Below are positions 19,594-27,779 of a stretch of DNA of 64,000 bases, piece after piece. The stretch lies in contig QFZU02000056.1 of assembly GCA_003260025.2 (NCBI GenBank), positions 1 to 64,000 on the forward strand, given 5' to 3'. The stretch comes from Microbispora triticiradicis. GTDB lineage: Bacteria > Actinomycetota > Actinomycetes > Streptosporangiales > Streptosporangiaceae. Each line of letters opens with the position of its first letter. Within the stretch, counting starts at the first letter, position 1. The notes under the pieces are model-generated. The model worked only from the letters and a program-made list of their open reading frames with translations. It ran no database searches and had not been told where the DNA came from. A program made the translations under genes and the position numbers.

Positions 19594-20523
19594 TTGAGCG
19601 ACGTCCGTAACGTGATCATCATCGGATCGGGCCCCGCCGGCTACACGGCTGCCGTGTATGCCGCGCGGGCGGACCTGCGGCCGCTCGTCTTCGAGGGCTC
19701 GGTCACCGCGGGTGGCGCGTTGATGAACACCACCGACGTGGAGAACTTCCCCGGGTTCCCCGACGGGATCATGGGTCCGGACCTGATGGACAACTTCCGC
19801 AAGCAGGCCGAGCGCTTCGGCGCCGAGCTGGTGGCGGACGACGTCGTCGAGGTCGACCTGGAGGCCGACCCCAAGGTCGTCAAGACCTACACCGACACCT
19901 ACCTGGCCAAGTCCGTGATCATCGCCACCGGCTCGCGCTACCGCGAGCTGGGCCTGGAGAACGAGAAGCGGCTGTCCGGCCGGGGCGTGTCCTGGTGTGC
20001 GACCTGTGACGGGTTCTTCTTCCGCGACCAGGAGATCGTGGTCGTCGGCGGCGGCGACACGGCGATGGAGGAGGCCATCTTCCTGACCCGGTTCGCCCGT
20101 ACCGTCACCGTGATCCACCGCAGGGACACGCTGCGCGCCAGCAAGATCATGCAGGACCGGGCGTTCGCCAACGACAAGATCCGCTTCGTCTGGGACAGCG
20201 AGGTCGTCGACGTGCTCGGTGAGGACCGGATCTCCGGCGTGCGCGTGCGCAACCTCAAGACCGGCGAGGAGACCGATCTGCCGGTCGGGGGGCTGTTCAT
20301 CGCCATCGGACACGAGCCGCGCACGGAACTGCTGAAGGGCCAGATCGATCTCGACGACGAGGGCTACGTCCTCGTGCAGTCGCCCACGACCAGGACCAAC
20401 CTCGACGGGGTGTTCGCGGCGGGCGACGTCGTCGACCACATCTACCGCCAGGCGATCACGGCCTCCGGGACCGGATGCGCCGCGGCGCTCGACGCCGAGC
20501 GCTGGCTGACGCTGAACGCCTGA
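19594..20523 (+). CDS. trxB: Thioredoxin reductase
   Basis: 309 residues from TTG 19594 behind GGAAGGCGAG. FAD motif [10 protein letters not shown] (residues 11-20), redox-active WCATCDG disulfide (about residues 132-138), NADPH motif [11 protein letters not shown] and the C-terminal FAD motif [15 protein letters not shown] are all intact. Reduces thioredoxin with NADPH in the cytoplasm. A hairpin (20540-20568) lies between it and trxA. Confidence 0.96.
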   Translation: MSDVRNVIIIGSGPAGYTAAVYAARADLRPLVFEGSVTAGGALMNTTDVENFPGFPDGIMGPDLMDNFRKQAERFGAELVADDVVEVDLEADPKVVKTYTDTYLAKSVIIATGSRYRELGLENEKRLSGRGVSWCATCDGFFFRDQEIVVVGGGDTAMEEAIFLTRFARTVTVIHRRDTLRASKIMQDRAFANDKIRFVWDSEVVDVLGEDRISGVRVRNLKTGEETDLPVGGLFIAIGHEPRTELLKGQIDLDDEGYVLVQSPTTRTNLDGVFAAGDVVDHIYRQAITASGTGCAAALDAERWLTLNA

Positions 20524-20539
20524 GACCGTTTCCGGGCGG

Positions 20540-20568
20540 CCGCGGGAATGCGGTGACCGTTCCCGCGG
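20540..20568 (+). terminator. Hairpin between trxB and trxA
   Basis: CCGCGGGAA / TTCCCGCGG, 9-base perfect stem with an 11-base loop followed by TT. It may attenuate or terminate trxB transcripts so that trxA is partly independent. Confidence 0.55.
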
Positions 20569-20605
20569 TTGCACCCACCACACCAGACACAAGGGGAGAG
20601 TTACC

Positions 20606-20929
20606 TTGGGCGCCATCAAGAGCGTGACGGACGCGAGCTTCGAGGCCGAGGTCCTCAAGAGCGACAAGCCGGTTCTCGTCGACTTCTGGGCCGAGTGGTG
20701 CGGTCCGTGCCGCCAGGTCGGGCCCATCCTCGAGGAGATCGCCACCGAGAACGCGGACAGGCTGACCATCGTCAAGCTGAACATCGACGAGAACCCGGTC
20801 ACGCCGCGCGACTACGGCGTGCTGCAGATCCCGACGATGAACGTCTACAAGGGCGGCGAGGTCGTCAAGCAGATCATCGGCGCCAAGCCGAAGGCCATGC
20901 TGCTGCGCGAGCTGGAGGGCGTGCTCTGA
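20606..20929 (+). CDS. trxA: Thioredoxin
   Basis: 107 residues, TTG start behind AGGGGAGAG. Active site WAEWCGPCRQVGP (WCGPC about residues 31-35), the cis-Pro segment QIPTMNVYKGG and the standard length mark a canonical thioredoxin, the electron acceptor of the upstream TrxB. In mycobacteria the next gene is cwlM; no such amidase homologue follows here. Confidence 0.96.
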   Translation: MGAIKSVTDASFEAEVLKSDKPVLVDFWAEWCGPCRQVGPILEEIATENADRLTIVKLNIDENPVTPRDYGVLQIPTMNVYKGGEVVKQIIGAKPKAMLLRELEGVL

Positions 20930-20951
20930 CGCGCCCCGATCGAGCCGGACA

Positions 20952-20983
20952 GGAGCCCCCCGCGCGAACGCACGGGGGGCTCC
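20952..20983 (+). terminator. Terminator after trxA
   Basis: GGAGCCCCCCG / CGGGGGGCTCC, 11-base stem with a 10-base loop, no T-run. Confidence 0.8.
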
Positions 20984-20992
20984 GCTGTGTCA

Positions 20993-21081
20993 TGAGATCG
21001 CTCGGGCACTCGCGTGGACACTGAGATCGCGTGGACACTGAGATCGCCTGGAGCCTGAGATCGTGTGGGGCCCTGAGATCG
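20993..21081. repeat. 17-bp tandem repeat, 4-5 units
   Basis: The core TGAGATCG recurs at 20993, 21022, 21039, 21056 and 21074. The spacing is 17-18 bases apart from the first copy, with unit TGAGATCGCGTGGACAC. It lies between the trxA terminator and the 3' end of the convergent acetyltransferase gene. Function unknown. Confidence 0.8.
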
Positions 21082-21083
21082 CC

Positions 21084-21701
21084 TCAGACGGGCCGCAGCG
21101 CCCGCTCTGGGGACATCGAGCCGAGTAGGCGCTCCAGCGCCACCTCGACGTCCTCACGCCACGAGACGGCGGTCTTGAGCTCCAGGCGGAGCCGTGGGAA
21201 GCGCAGGTGCGGGCGTACGGTCTTGAATCCGACCGACAGCAGATAGTCCGCCGGCAACAGGCAGCCGGGCTGCTCCCACTTGAGGTCGCCGAAGGCTTCT
21301 ATCGCTCGTACGCCGCGGCGGGTCAGGTCCTTCGCGACGCCCTGTACGAGCATCCGGCCGAGCCCGCCTCCGGAGAACTCCGGCACGATGTGCGCGGTCA
21401 TCAGCAGCACCGCGTCGGAGCTGACCGGAGAGGTCGGGAACGCCACCGATCGGGGGACGTACAGCGGCGGGGCGTAGAGCACGAAGCCGGCCGCCACGCC
21501 GTCGACGTAGGCGATCTTCCCGCAGCTCCCCCATTCGAGGAGGGTCGCGGAGATCCACGCCTCCTTCTCCAGCCCCGGGTCGCCCGCCTCCACCGCTCGC
21601 TCCCCGCTCACGGGGTCGAGCTCCCAGAACACACACCGCCGGCACCGGCGCGGCAGGTCGTCAAGGTTGTCGAGGGTGACATTGACCAGCCGACGCGACA
21701 C
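21084..21701 (-). CDS. GNAT-family N-acetyltransferase
   Basis: 205 residues from the GTG at 21701 (MSRRLVNVTLDNLDDLP); the frame is open to a TTG at 21713 but without a better ribosome binding site. The N-terminus has a C-x2-C-x4-W pattern (RRCRRCVFWEL), and acetyl-CoA motif A is seen as VPEFSGGGLGRMLVQGVAKDL. The substrate is unknown. An equivalent gene occupies the trxA-parB interval in other actinomycetes. Confidence 0.82.
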   Translation of the reverse strand: MSRRLVNVTLDNLDDLPRRCRRCVFWELDPVSGERAVEAGDPGLEKEAWISATLLEWGSCGKIAYVDGVAAGFVLYAPPLYVPRSVAFPTSPVSSDAVLLMTAHIVPEFSGGGLGRMLVQGVAKDLTRRGVRAIEAFGDLKWEQPGCLLPADYLLSVGFKTVRPHLRFPRLRLELKTAVSWREDVEVALERLLGSMSPERALRPV

Positions 21702-21959
21702 GTGATGCCCCAATCCCCGCTAGCGGTCCCGCCAGAAAAGCGCGCGAATACGGCGTCTACTGCACGCATCGTAACTCAGCGGCAGGGCCGGAGCGCGTAC
21801 GCCACAAGAGCCACAGCCGACCGTTTACGTCGCCCTCACGGTGAAACCAATGAGGCAGGAATGCAGGAAAAGGGGTCTGTGATGGTCAATACCCTGTTGT
21901 GAGCAGCGTGGCGCGTTACCGTACTCTGGATTTCTCGGCTATGTGATCGGAGGTGGACC

Positions 21960-23285
21960 GTGACGCATGAGCTTGATCACGGTCGGACGAACGCGGCCCA
22001 CGGGTCGCGCATTGACGCCTACGTCGACAGGTACGCCGCCCGGGCCGCCGGGATGGTCGCCTCCGAGATCCGAGCTCTCTTCGCCGTCGCCTCGAGGCCC
22101 GAGGTGGTCTCGCTCGGCAGCGGCATGCCGTACATCACGGCCCTTCCCCTCGACGTGGTGGGCGATCTCGTCGCCGATCTCGTCGCCACCCGCGGTTCCG
22201 TCGCTCTGCAGTACGGCGGCGGCCAGGGCGACCCCGCCCTGCGGGAGCAGATTTGCGAGGTCATGCGCCTTGAGGGTATCGAAGCCGGTCCCGACGACAT
22301 CATGGTCACCGTCGGCTCCCAGCAGGCGCTCGACCTCATCACCCGCATCTTCATCGACCCCGGTGACGTCGTGCTCGCCGAAGGGCCGTCCTACGCCGGG
22401 GCGCTCGGCACGTTCGCGGCCTACCAGGCGAAGGTCGTCCACATCGCGATGGACGACCAGGGCCTGATTCCCGAGGCGCTCGCGCAGACCATCTACGCCC
22501 TCCAGGCGGCGGGGAACCGGATCAAGTTCCTCTACACCATCCCGACCTTCCAGAATCCCGCCGGTGTGACGCTGAACGAGGTGCGCCGCCGCCAGGTGCT
22601 GGAGATCTGCCGCCGGACCGGCGTGCTCGTCGTCGAGGACAACCCGTACGGCCTGCTCGGGTTCGACGGGGAGCCGATGCGGGCGCTGCGGGCCGACGAT
22701 CCCGACGGTGTCGTCTACCTCGGCTCGTTCTCCAAGACCCTGGCCCCGGGCTTCCGCGTCGGCTGGGCCGTCGCGCCGCACGCGATCCGCGACAAGCTGG
22801 TCCTCGCCATGGAGTCGGCGGTGCTGTCGCACTCCACGTTCACCCAGCTCGCTGTGGGGCAGTACCTCACGACCCAGCCGTGGCGGGAGCAGATCAAGAC
22901 GTTCCGGGAGCTGTACCGCGAGCGGCGCGACGCGATGCTCAACGCGCTCGAGGTGTTCATGCCCCCCGGTTGCACGTGGACCCGCCCGGCCGGCGGGTTC
23001 TTCGTCTGGATGACGCTGCCCGAGGGGCTCAACTCGAAGGCTCTTCTCCCCCGGGCCATCGCCGAACGGGTCGCCTTCGTGCCCGGCACCGGTTTCTACT
23101 CCGATGGCGGCGGCACGCGGAACATGCGGCTGTCGTTCTGCTACCCGGAGCCGGACCGCATCAAGGAGGGCGTACGCCGCCTTGCCGGGGTCATCGAGCA
23201 GGAGCTCAGGATGCGGGACACGTTCGGCACCGGTTCCATACCGCGGCAGGGAGGCGTGGACACCCCCGGCCCGGACCTCGCCTAG
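21960..23285 (+). CDS. PLP-dependent aminotransferase, class I/II (2-aminoadipate aminotransferase-like)
   Basis: 441 residues from GTG 21960, with GGAGG 6 bases before it. The fold-type I motifs are clear: LQYGGGQGDPALREQIC, TVGSQQALDLITRIFIDPGD, TIPTFQNPAGVTL, VVEDNPYGLL and the PLP lysine in YLGSFSKTLAPGFRVGW. It resembles the aminotransferase half of MocR proteins and LysN-type enzymes but has no helix-turn-helix, so it is an enzyme. The amino donor is unknown. A small gene and a Ddl-like gene follow, possibly in one unit. Confidence 0.88.
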   Translation: MTHELDHGRTNAAHGSRIDAYVDRYAARAAGMVASEIRALFAVASRPEVVSLGSGMPYITALPLDVVGDLVADLVATRGSVALQYGGGQGDPALREQICEVMRLEGIEAGPDDIMVTVGSQQALDLITRIFIDPGDVVLAEGPSYAGALGTFAAYQAKVVHIAMDDQGLIPEALAQTIYALQAAGNRIKFLYTIPTFQNPAGVTLNEVRRRQVLEICRRTGVLVVEDNPYGLLGFDGEPMRALRADDPDGVVYLGSFSKTLAPGFRVGWAVAPHAIRDKLVLAMESAVLSHSTFTQLAVGQYLTTQPWREQIKTFRELYRERRDAMLNALEVFMPPGCTWTRPAGGFFVWMTLPEGLNSKALLPRAIAERVAFVPGTGFYSDGGGTRNMRLSFCYPEPDRIKEGVRRLAGVIEQELRMRDTFGTGSIPRQGGVDTPGPDLA

Positions 23286-23474
23286 GAAGTGTCTGGCCCG
23301 CCTCGCTCAGGTGTGGGTACGGCCCACGCCTGAACCGGCGTAGCCTCTCCTACTGGGACGTCGCAGCCTCCCGCCCCTCCCCTCGTGGTCGGGCCTGGAC
23401 GACGACCGCCAGGAGGGGCACTAGCCTGTTCAGGCTGGCCGTACCGACTCCTCGACGCGAGAAAGGCCCTCTTC

Positions 23475-23699
23475 GTGAGCGAGCGAACGATGACCGCAGG
23501 ATCGCCCCCCGCACCTCCGCGGAGGGGAACGCGCCCCGGGCCGGGCAACGCCGATCACCGGTGGATCGGGGGTCGTACCTCCGAGAGCCGCACGGCGGCC
23601 ACGGCCGGCCCTGCTGAAGGGCTCGGCCCGCGTGCGCGGGGAAACGACCTGCCCCAGCCCAGCGGCGTGTTCGCCCGCATCGGTGGTGAGACGGCATGA
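23475..23699 (+). CDS. Small hypothetical protein coupled to Ddl-like gene
   Basis: 74 residues from GTG 23475 (MSERTMTAGSPPAPPRRG...), basic and Pro/Gly-rich with no known domain, ending QPSGVFARIGGETA. Its stop overlaps the ATG of the ligase gene by 4 bases (ATGA), the usual sign of translational coupling. The weak upstream AAAGG and low complexity leave doubt. Confidence 0.45.
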   Translation: MSERTMTAGSPPAPPRRGTRPGPGNADHRWIGGRTSESRTAATAGPAEGLGPRARGNDLPQPSGVFARIGGETA

Positions 23700-24646
23700 G
23701 CGATCTGAGTCACGTGCTCGTCCTCGCTGGAGGTCTCTCCTACGAGCGTGAGGTCTCCCTGCGCTCCGGTCGCCGGGTGGCGGAGGTGCTGCGGGCCGCC
23801 GGTGTGGACGTGGAGACGCGCGACACCGACGCCACCCTCGTGCCCGCCGTGTTGTCGGACCCGCCGGACGCGGTGTTCGTCACCCTGCACGGCGGCGCCG
23901 GGGAGGACGGGGCGATCCGGTCCGTCCTGGAACTGCTCGACGTGCCCTACGTCGGTGCGACGCCGGACGCCTGCCGGGTCGCCTTCGACAAGCCCACCGC
24001 CAAGGCGGTCGTCCGATCCTGGGGGCTCAACACCCCCGACTCGGTGGCGCTGCCCAAGGAGACGTTCCACGACCTCGGCGCCACGGCGGTGCTCGCCCGT
24101 ATCGTCGACCGCCTCGGACTGCCGCTGTTCGTGAAGCCCTCACGTGGAGGGTCCGCGCTCGGCGCGTCGATCGTCCGCAGCGCCGAGGAGTTGCCCGCGG
24201 CGATGGTCGGCTGCTTCGCGTACGGGGACACCGCGTTGATCGAGCAGTACGTGCAGGGCGTGGAGGTCGCCGTCTCCGTCGTGGATATGGGTGACGGACC
24301 GGTCGCCCTGCCTCCGGTGGAAATCGTGCCCGACCGCGGCGTCTACGACTACGCCGCCCGGTACACGGCCGGCCAGACGGAGTTCTTCGCACCGGCCCGG
24401 CTCTCTCCGGAGGCCACCGAGGCGTGCGCGGGGATGGCCGTGGCCGCTCACACGGCACTGGGCCTGCGTGACATCTCCCGCACCGACCTCATCGTCGACG
24501 CCACCGGCAAGCCGTACTTCCTTGAGGTGAACGTCGCCCCCGGAATGACGGAGACCTCCCTGCTGCCGATGGCCACCGAAGCGGCCCACCGGGATCTGGG
24601 CACCCTCTGCAAGGGACTCCTGGAGCTCGCCGCGGCTCGCCGCTGA
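23696..24646 (+). CDS. D-alanine--D-alanine ligase-like ATP-grasp enzyme
   Basis: 316 residues. ATP-grasp/Ddl motifs are present: GGLSYEREVSLRSGR near the N-terminus, VFVTLHGGAGEDGAIR, YVGATPDACRVAFDKPTAK, LFVKPSRGGSALGAS, and ISRTDLIVDATGKPYFLEVN with MTETSLLP. Joins two D-Ala (or a related amino acid pair) with ATP. It is shorter than typical Ddl (about 350-370) and may be a paralogue of the housekeeping enzyme; being next to an aminotransferase suggests a dedicated dipeptide route, which is inference. Confidence 0.85.
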   Translation: MSDLSHVLVLAGGLSYEREVSLRSGRRVAEVLRAAGVDVETRDTDATLVPAVLSDPPDAVFVTLHGGAGEDGAIRSVLELLDVPYVGATPDACRVAFDKPTAKAVVRSWGLNTPDSVALPKETFHDLGATAVLARIVDRLGLPLFVKPSRGGSALGASIVRSAEELPAAMVGCFAYGDTALIEQYVQGVEVAVSVVDMGDGPVALPPVEIVPDRGVYDYAARYTAGQTEFFAPARLSPEATEACAGMAVAAHTALGLRDISRTDLIVDATGKPYFLEVNVAPGMTETSLLPMATEAAHRDLGTLCKGLLELAAARR

Positions 24647-24670
24647 GCCCTCCGGTTTCGCTGAGCCCCG

Positions 24671-24690
24671 CCTGTTTCACGTGAAACAGG
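24671..24690. promoter_or_regulatory. parS site
   Basis: A 20-bp perfect palindrome containing the canonical 16-mer TGTTTCACGTGAAACA (24673-24688). Binding site for ParB, encoded 0.7 kb away. Confidence 0.95.
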
Positions 24691-24751
24691 CGAGTGAACG
24701 TCGCTGCGGCATGCGTGCCTGTGAGCACGCATGCCGTGTGGGGCGACGAGG

Positions 24752-25207
24752 TCAGCCGAACCAGCTGTCGTAGGCGCTGCGCAAGGTGTCATGGGGCGGA
24801 TCCGGGAGCACCTTGAAGAACTTCCACGCGTAGCCGTAGGGATCGAGGACCTCGGCGTACCGCTCCCCCCACGGGGCGTCGGCCGTCTCAGTGGTGACCT
24901 CGCAACCGGCCGATCGGCAGTAGTCCACGGTCGCTCCGACATCGTCTACCGCGATGCCGATGACCACGCCCAACCCTCGCGGACCGGCCAGCGTGCCCCG
25001 TTCACGCTCATTGTCGGGAAACGGCATGCCGGTCAGGGCGTCGACGAGTAGTTGGAGCTCGCCGCGTCGCAGGATCGCCATGACTGTCCGGCCATCGGGA
25101 CTGGAGATCCTGCCGGTCCGCTCGAATCCCAGCCCCTCGTAGAACGCGGCCGCCGCACTCACGTCGTAGGCCCGAAGCCCTACCCGAAAGGGAGCCTCGT
25201 CGTTCAT
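24752..25207 (-). CDS. VOC-family (glyoxalase/bleomycin resistance-like) protein
   Basis: 151 residues from ATG 25207 with GGAGG upstream; the frame extends to 25285 through repeat DNA and that part is not believed. A VOC fold is seen: FRVGLRAYDVSAAAAFYEGLGFERTG, LQLLVDALTG, GVVIGIAVDDVGATVDYC and WGERYAEVLDPYGYAWKFF. The C-terminal metal Glu (YAEVLDP) is present while an N-terminal His is not obvious, so enzyme versus binding protein is open. Confidence 0.8.
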   Translation of the reverse strand: MNDEAPFRVGLRAYDVSAAAAFYEGLGFERTGRISSPDGRTVMAILRRGELQLLVDALTGMPFPDNERERGTLAGPRGLGVVIGIAVDDVGATVDYCRSAGCEVTTETADAPWGERYAEVLDPYGYAWKFFKVLPDPPHDTLRSAYDSWFG

Positions 25208-25240
25208 CGCGCCTCCATCGCTCGCCCATCGACCGTGTCT

Positions 25241-25312
25241 GAGCACCATGTCCGAGCACGGTGTCTGAGCACGGTGTCTGAGCACGGTGTCTCAAGTACC
25301 GTGCCTGAGCAC
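25241..25312. repeat. 13-bp tandem repeat upstream of VOC gene
   Basis: GAGCAC recurs at 25241, 25254, 25267 and 25280 (13-base period; unit GAGCACGGTGTCT), with one degenerate unit and a further copy at 25307. It fills the 5' side of the VOC gene, between two parS sites. Confidence 0.8.
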
Positions 25313-25367
25313 GATGTATCAGTGCGAGAAGCGACGTCCAGTGCGACAGCGTGGCCGACGGTGGCGA

Positions 25368-25383
25368 TGTTTCACGTGAAACA
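25368..25383. promoter_or_regulatory. parS site
   Basis: Exact TGTTTCACGTGAAACA, 16 bases before the 3' end of parB. Confidence 0.95.
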
Positions 25384-25398
25384 GCGACTATCCAGCGA

Positions 25399-26418
25399 CT
25401 ACTCGGTGGCGATCCCCGCGCTGCGCATCGCGTTGGCGGCGTCCGGAGCCATCGTGTCGATGATCCGCTCCAGGTCGTCGATGGTGGAGAACTCGACCAC
25501 GATGCGGCCCTTCCTGCTGCCGAGATCGACCTTCACCTTCGTCTCGAAATGGTCGGAGAGCCGGTCGGCCAGATCCCGCAGTGCCGGAGCCGTCGGCTTC
25601 TTCGCCCGCGGCTTGCGGGGAGCCGGACCCGCGGTCGCCTCCCCCAGCGCCACGATCTCCTCGACGGTCCGGACCGACAGCCCCTCCGCCACGATGCGGC
25701 TCGCCAGGCGTTCCTGGGCGGCCGGGTCGCTGAGCGTCAGCAGCGCCCGCGCATGCCCGGCGCTGATGACCCCGGCCGCCAGCCTGCGCTGCACCTCCGG
25801 CGGGAGGTTCAGCAGCCGCAAGGTGTTGCTGATGTGCGAGCGGGAGCGCCCCACCTTCTTCGCGAGCACCTCATGGGTGGCGCCAAAATCGTCGAGAAGC
25901 TGCTGGTAGGCCGCCGCCTCCTCCAGTGCGTTCAGTTGCTCGCGCTGGAGATTCTCGATGAGCGCCTCGCGGAGCATCTCGTCGTCCTGCGTGCTGCGGA
26001 CGATCGCGGGGATGTGGTCGAGCCCGGCGAGCTGGGACGCCCGCCACCTCCGCTCCCCCATGATGAGCTCGAAGCGGCCGTCCGGCAACGCCCGTACGAC
26101 GACCGGCTGCAGCAGGCCGACCTCCTTGATGGAGGCTGACAGTTCTTCGAGACGATCCTCGTCGAACACCTCCCGGGGCTGGCGGGGGTTGGGAGAGATC
26201 GACCCGACCTCGATCTCCTGGAAGTACGCGCCTTCCACCGGGCGCAGGCCCGTTCCGCCGTCACCCGCAACCCCACCGCCTGCCACGCCGCCACTCGATG
26301 CGAATGCCGGCAGACCGGCAGTGGACGGCACGCTCGCCAGAGGCGACGGATCGACGATCGGTCCTGTGGGGATCAGAGCCCCAAGACCCTTGCCAAGTCC
26401 TCGACGCTGCTGGCTCAC
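25399..26418 (-). CDS. parB: Chromosome-partitioning protein ParB
   Basis: 339 residues, GTG start at 26418 behind AAGGAG. Begins with the typical QRRGLGKGLGALIP. The ParB/CTPase domain shows SISPNPRQPREVFDEDRLEELSASI and the GERRWRASQLAG motif. The HTH follows (THEVLAKKVGRSRSHISNTLRLL), and the C-terminal dimerisation part ends in SAGIATE. It binds the three nearby parS sites and spreads to organise the origin, together with ParA. Confidence 0.97.
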   Translation of the reverse strand: MSQQRRGLGKGLGALIPTGPIVDPSPLASVPSTAGLPAFASSGGVAGGGVAGDGGTGLRPVEGAYFQEIEVGSISPNPRQPREVFDEDRLEELSASIKEVGLLQPVVVRALPDGRFELIMGERRWRASQLAGLDHIPAIVRSTQDDEMLREALIENLQREQLNALEEAAAYQQLLDDFGATHEVLAKKVGRSRSHISNTLRLLNLPPEVQRRLAAGVISAGHARALLTLSDPAAQERLASRIVAEGLSVRTVEEIVALGEATAGPAPRKPRAKKPTAPALRDLADRLSDHFETKVKVDLGSRKGRIVVEFSTIDDLERIIDTMAPDAANAMRSAGIATE

Positions 26419-26453
26419 CGCTGCTCCTTCATACCCGCACCCGCAAAGAAGGC

Positions 26454-26484
26454 GGTGCCCAGCGACTCGGAGTCACTGGGCACC
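26454..26484 (-). terminator. Strong hairpin between parA and parB
   Basis: GGTGCCCAG / CTGGGCACC outer stem continuing through one mismatch into GACT/AGTC. In the direction of transcription it is followed by GGCCTTCTTTGC, about 45 bases before parB. It may be a terminator, attenuator or processing site that sets the ParA:ParB ratio. Confidence 0.55.
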
Positions 26485-26638
26485 GGCACGCACACACCAG
26501 GAGAGAGTACCGCTGCGACGCCTCCGCACGAGTCCTCAGACATCGACCTGTGCACAACCCATCGACGCTGCGAGCCCACACCGCCCATGCCCAGGAAACG
26601 CCCGACGCCTTTCCAGCGCCAGCTCTCGGCGGTCGGCA

Positions 26639-26685
26639 CTCAGTGGCCAGTTCTCAGTGGCCGGTTCTCAGCGATCGGTTCTCAG
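26639..26685. repeat. 14-bp triple tandem repeat at the 3' end of parA
   Basis: Three 14-base units of the form CTCAGTGGCCRGTT (26639, 26653, 26667) plus a partial CTCAG that includes the parA stop region. No function assigned. Confidence 0.75.
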
Positions 26686-27779
26686 GCGTCGGCGAGCGCC
26701 GCCGCGCGATAGGCGATCTCCTTGGCGGCCCCCATGTACGCGAGCGCGCCACTGGATCCCGGGTCGTACGTCATGACCGACTGGCCGTAGCTGGGCGCCT
26801 CGGAGACACGGACGCTCCTGGGGATGACCGCGTCGAGCACCGTGTCCCCAAAGTGGGACCGCACTTCTTCCGCCACCTGAGACGCCAGGCGGGTACGGCC
26901 GTCGTACATGGTGAGGAGGATGGTCGAGACCGCGAGCGTCTGGTTGAGGTGCGCACGGACCAGTTCGACGTTCTGCATGAGCTGGGTGAGCCCCTCCAAC
27001 GCGTAGTACTCGCACTGAATGGGGATCAGGACCTCCTGGGCCGCCGCCATGGCGTTCACGGTCAGCAGGCCCAGCGACGGCGGGCAGTCGATGAGGATGT
27101 AGTCGAACTCCATGGCGTCAAAGGCCGCCAGCGCCCTCCGCAGACGAGACTCGCGGCCCACCATCGGGACGAGCTCGATCTCCGCTCCCGCAAGGTCGAG
27201 GGTGGCGGGGGCGCAGTAGAGGTTCGGCATGTCGGGGACGGGGTTCACGATCTGCGACAGCGGCATGTCGTCCACCAGGACCTGGTAGACCGACGGCATC
27301 CCCGACCGGTGCTCGGTCGCGAGGGCGGTCGACGCGTTTCCCTGTGGGTCCAGGTCGACCACGAGAACGCGCTGATCATGCATGGACAGTGCCGCCGCCA
27401 GGTTGACGGCCGTGGTGGTCTTACCCACGCCGCCCTTCTGGTTGGCCACCGTCATCACCCGGCAGCGAGGAGGCCGGGGCCAGCTCCCCTCGTCACGCGT
27501 CGAGTAACCGACGGAAGGCGCAGCCGCCTGCGCAGGCGCGGCTGTTTCACGTGAAACCACAGAACTCAGTGCCTCTCGTACCAGCGGCGAATCGCCAGGG
27601 CTTAGGGGGGTCTGGGGCACGGTCGTCGTCCTTTCGACCGGCGAAGCAGGGGGACGAGGCCAGCCAACCCCGGAGGACCGGCCTGCTGTCGCGATCTCCC
27701 AGGGTAGGGGGAGCCGGGTCTCCGGCCAACCCAGTCCCGCTTTCACATCGCCTGATCCGGCGTCCGCCACGCGGCTCAC
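26682..27779 (-). CDS. parA: Chromosome-partitioning ATPase ParA
   Basis: 365 residues. GTG at 27779 overlaps the rsmG stop (GTGA). The first about 105 residues are a low-complexity extension; the ATPase starts at MTVANQKGGVGKTTTAVNLAAAL (deviant Walker A, about residue 110), with VVDLDPQGNAS and YILIDCPPSLG later. It drives segregation of ParB-parS complexes. The extension encodes V-S-R-E-T from a parS site lying inside the gene (27543-27558). A start nearer the ATPase domain cannot be excluded. Confidence 0.95.
   Translation of the reverse strand: MSRVADAGSGDVKAGLGWPETRLPLPWEIATAGRSSGVGWPRPPASPVERTTTVPQTPLSPGDSPLVREALSSVVSRETAAPAQAAAPSVGYSTRDEGSWPRPPRCRVMTVANQKGGVGKTTTAVNLAAALSMHDQRVLVVDLDPQGNASTALATEHRSGMPSVYQVLVDDMPLSQIVNPVPDMPNLYCAPATLDLAGAEIELVPMVGRESRLRRALAAFDAMEFDYILIDCPPSLGLLTVNAMAAAQEVLIPIQCEYYALEGLTQLMQNVELVRAHLNQTLAVSTILLTMYDGRTRLASQVAEEVRSHFGDTVLDAVIPRSVRVSEAPSYGQSVMTYDPGSSGALAYMGAAKEIAYRAAALADA
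27543..27558. promoter_or_regulatory. parS site inside parA
   Basis: TGTTTCACGTGAAACC: perfect 14-bp core GTTTCACGTGAAAC with a mismatch only at the last flanking base. It is read as Val-Val-Ser-Arg-Glu-Thr by parA. Confidence 0.88.

Noticed and set aside
26415..26639. 74-codon minus-strand frame ending on the parB start
   Set aside because: It covers the parA-parB hairpin and the parB ribosome binding site; composition is not protein-like.
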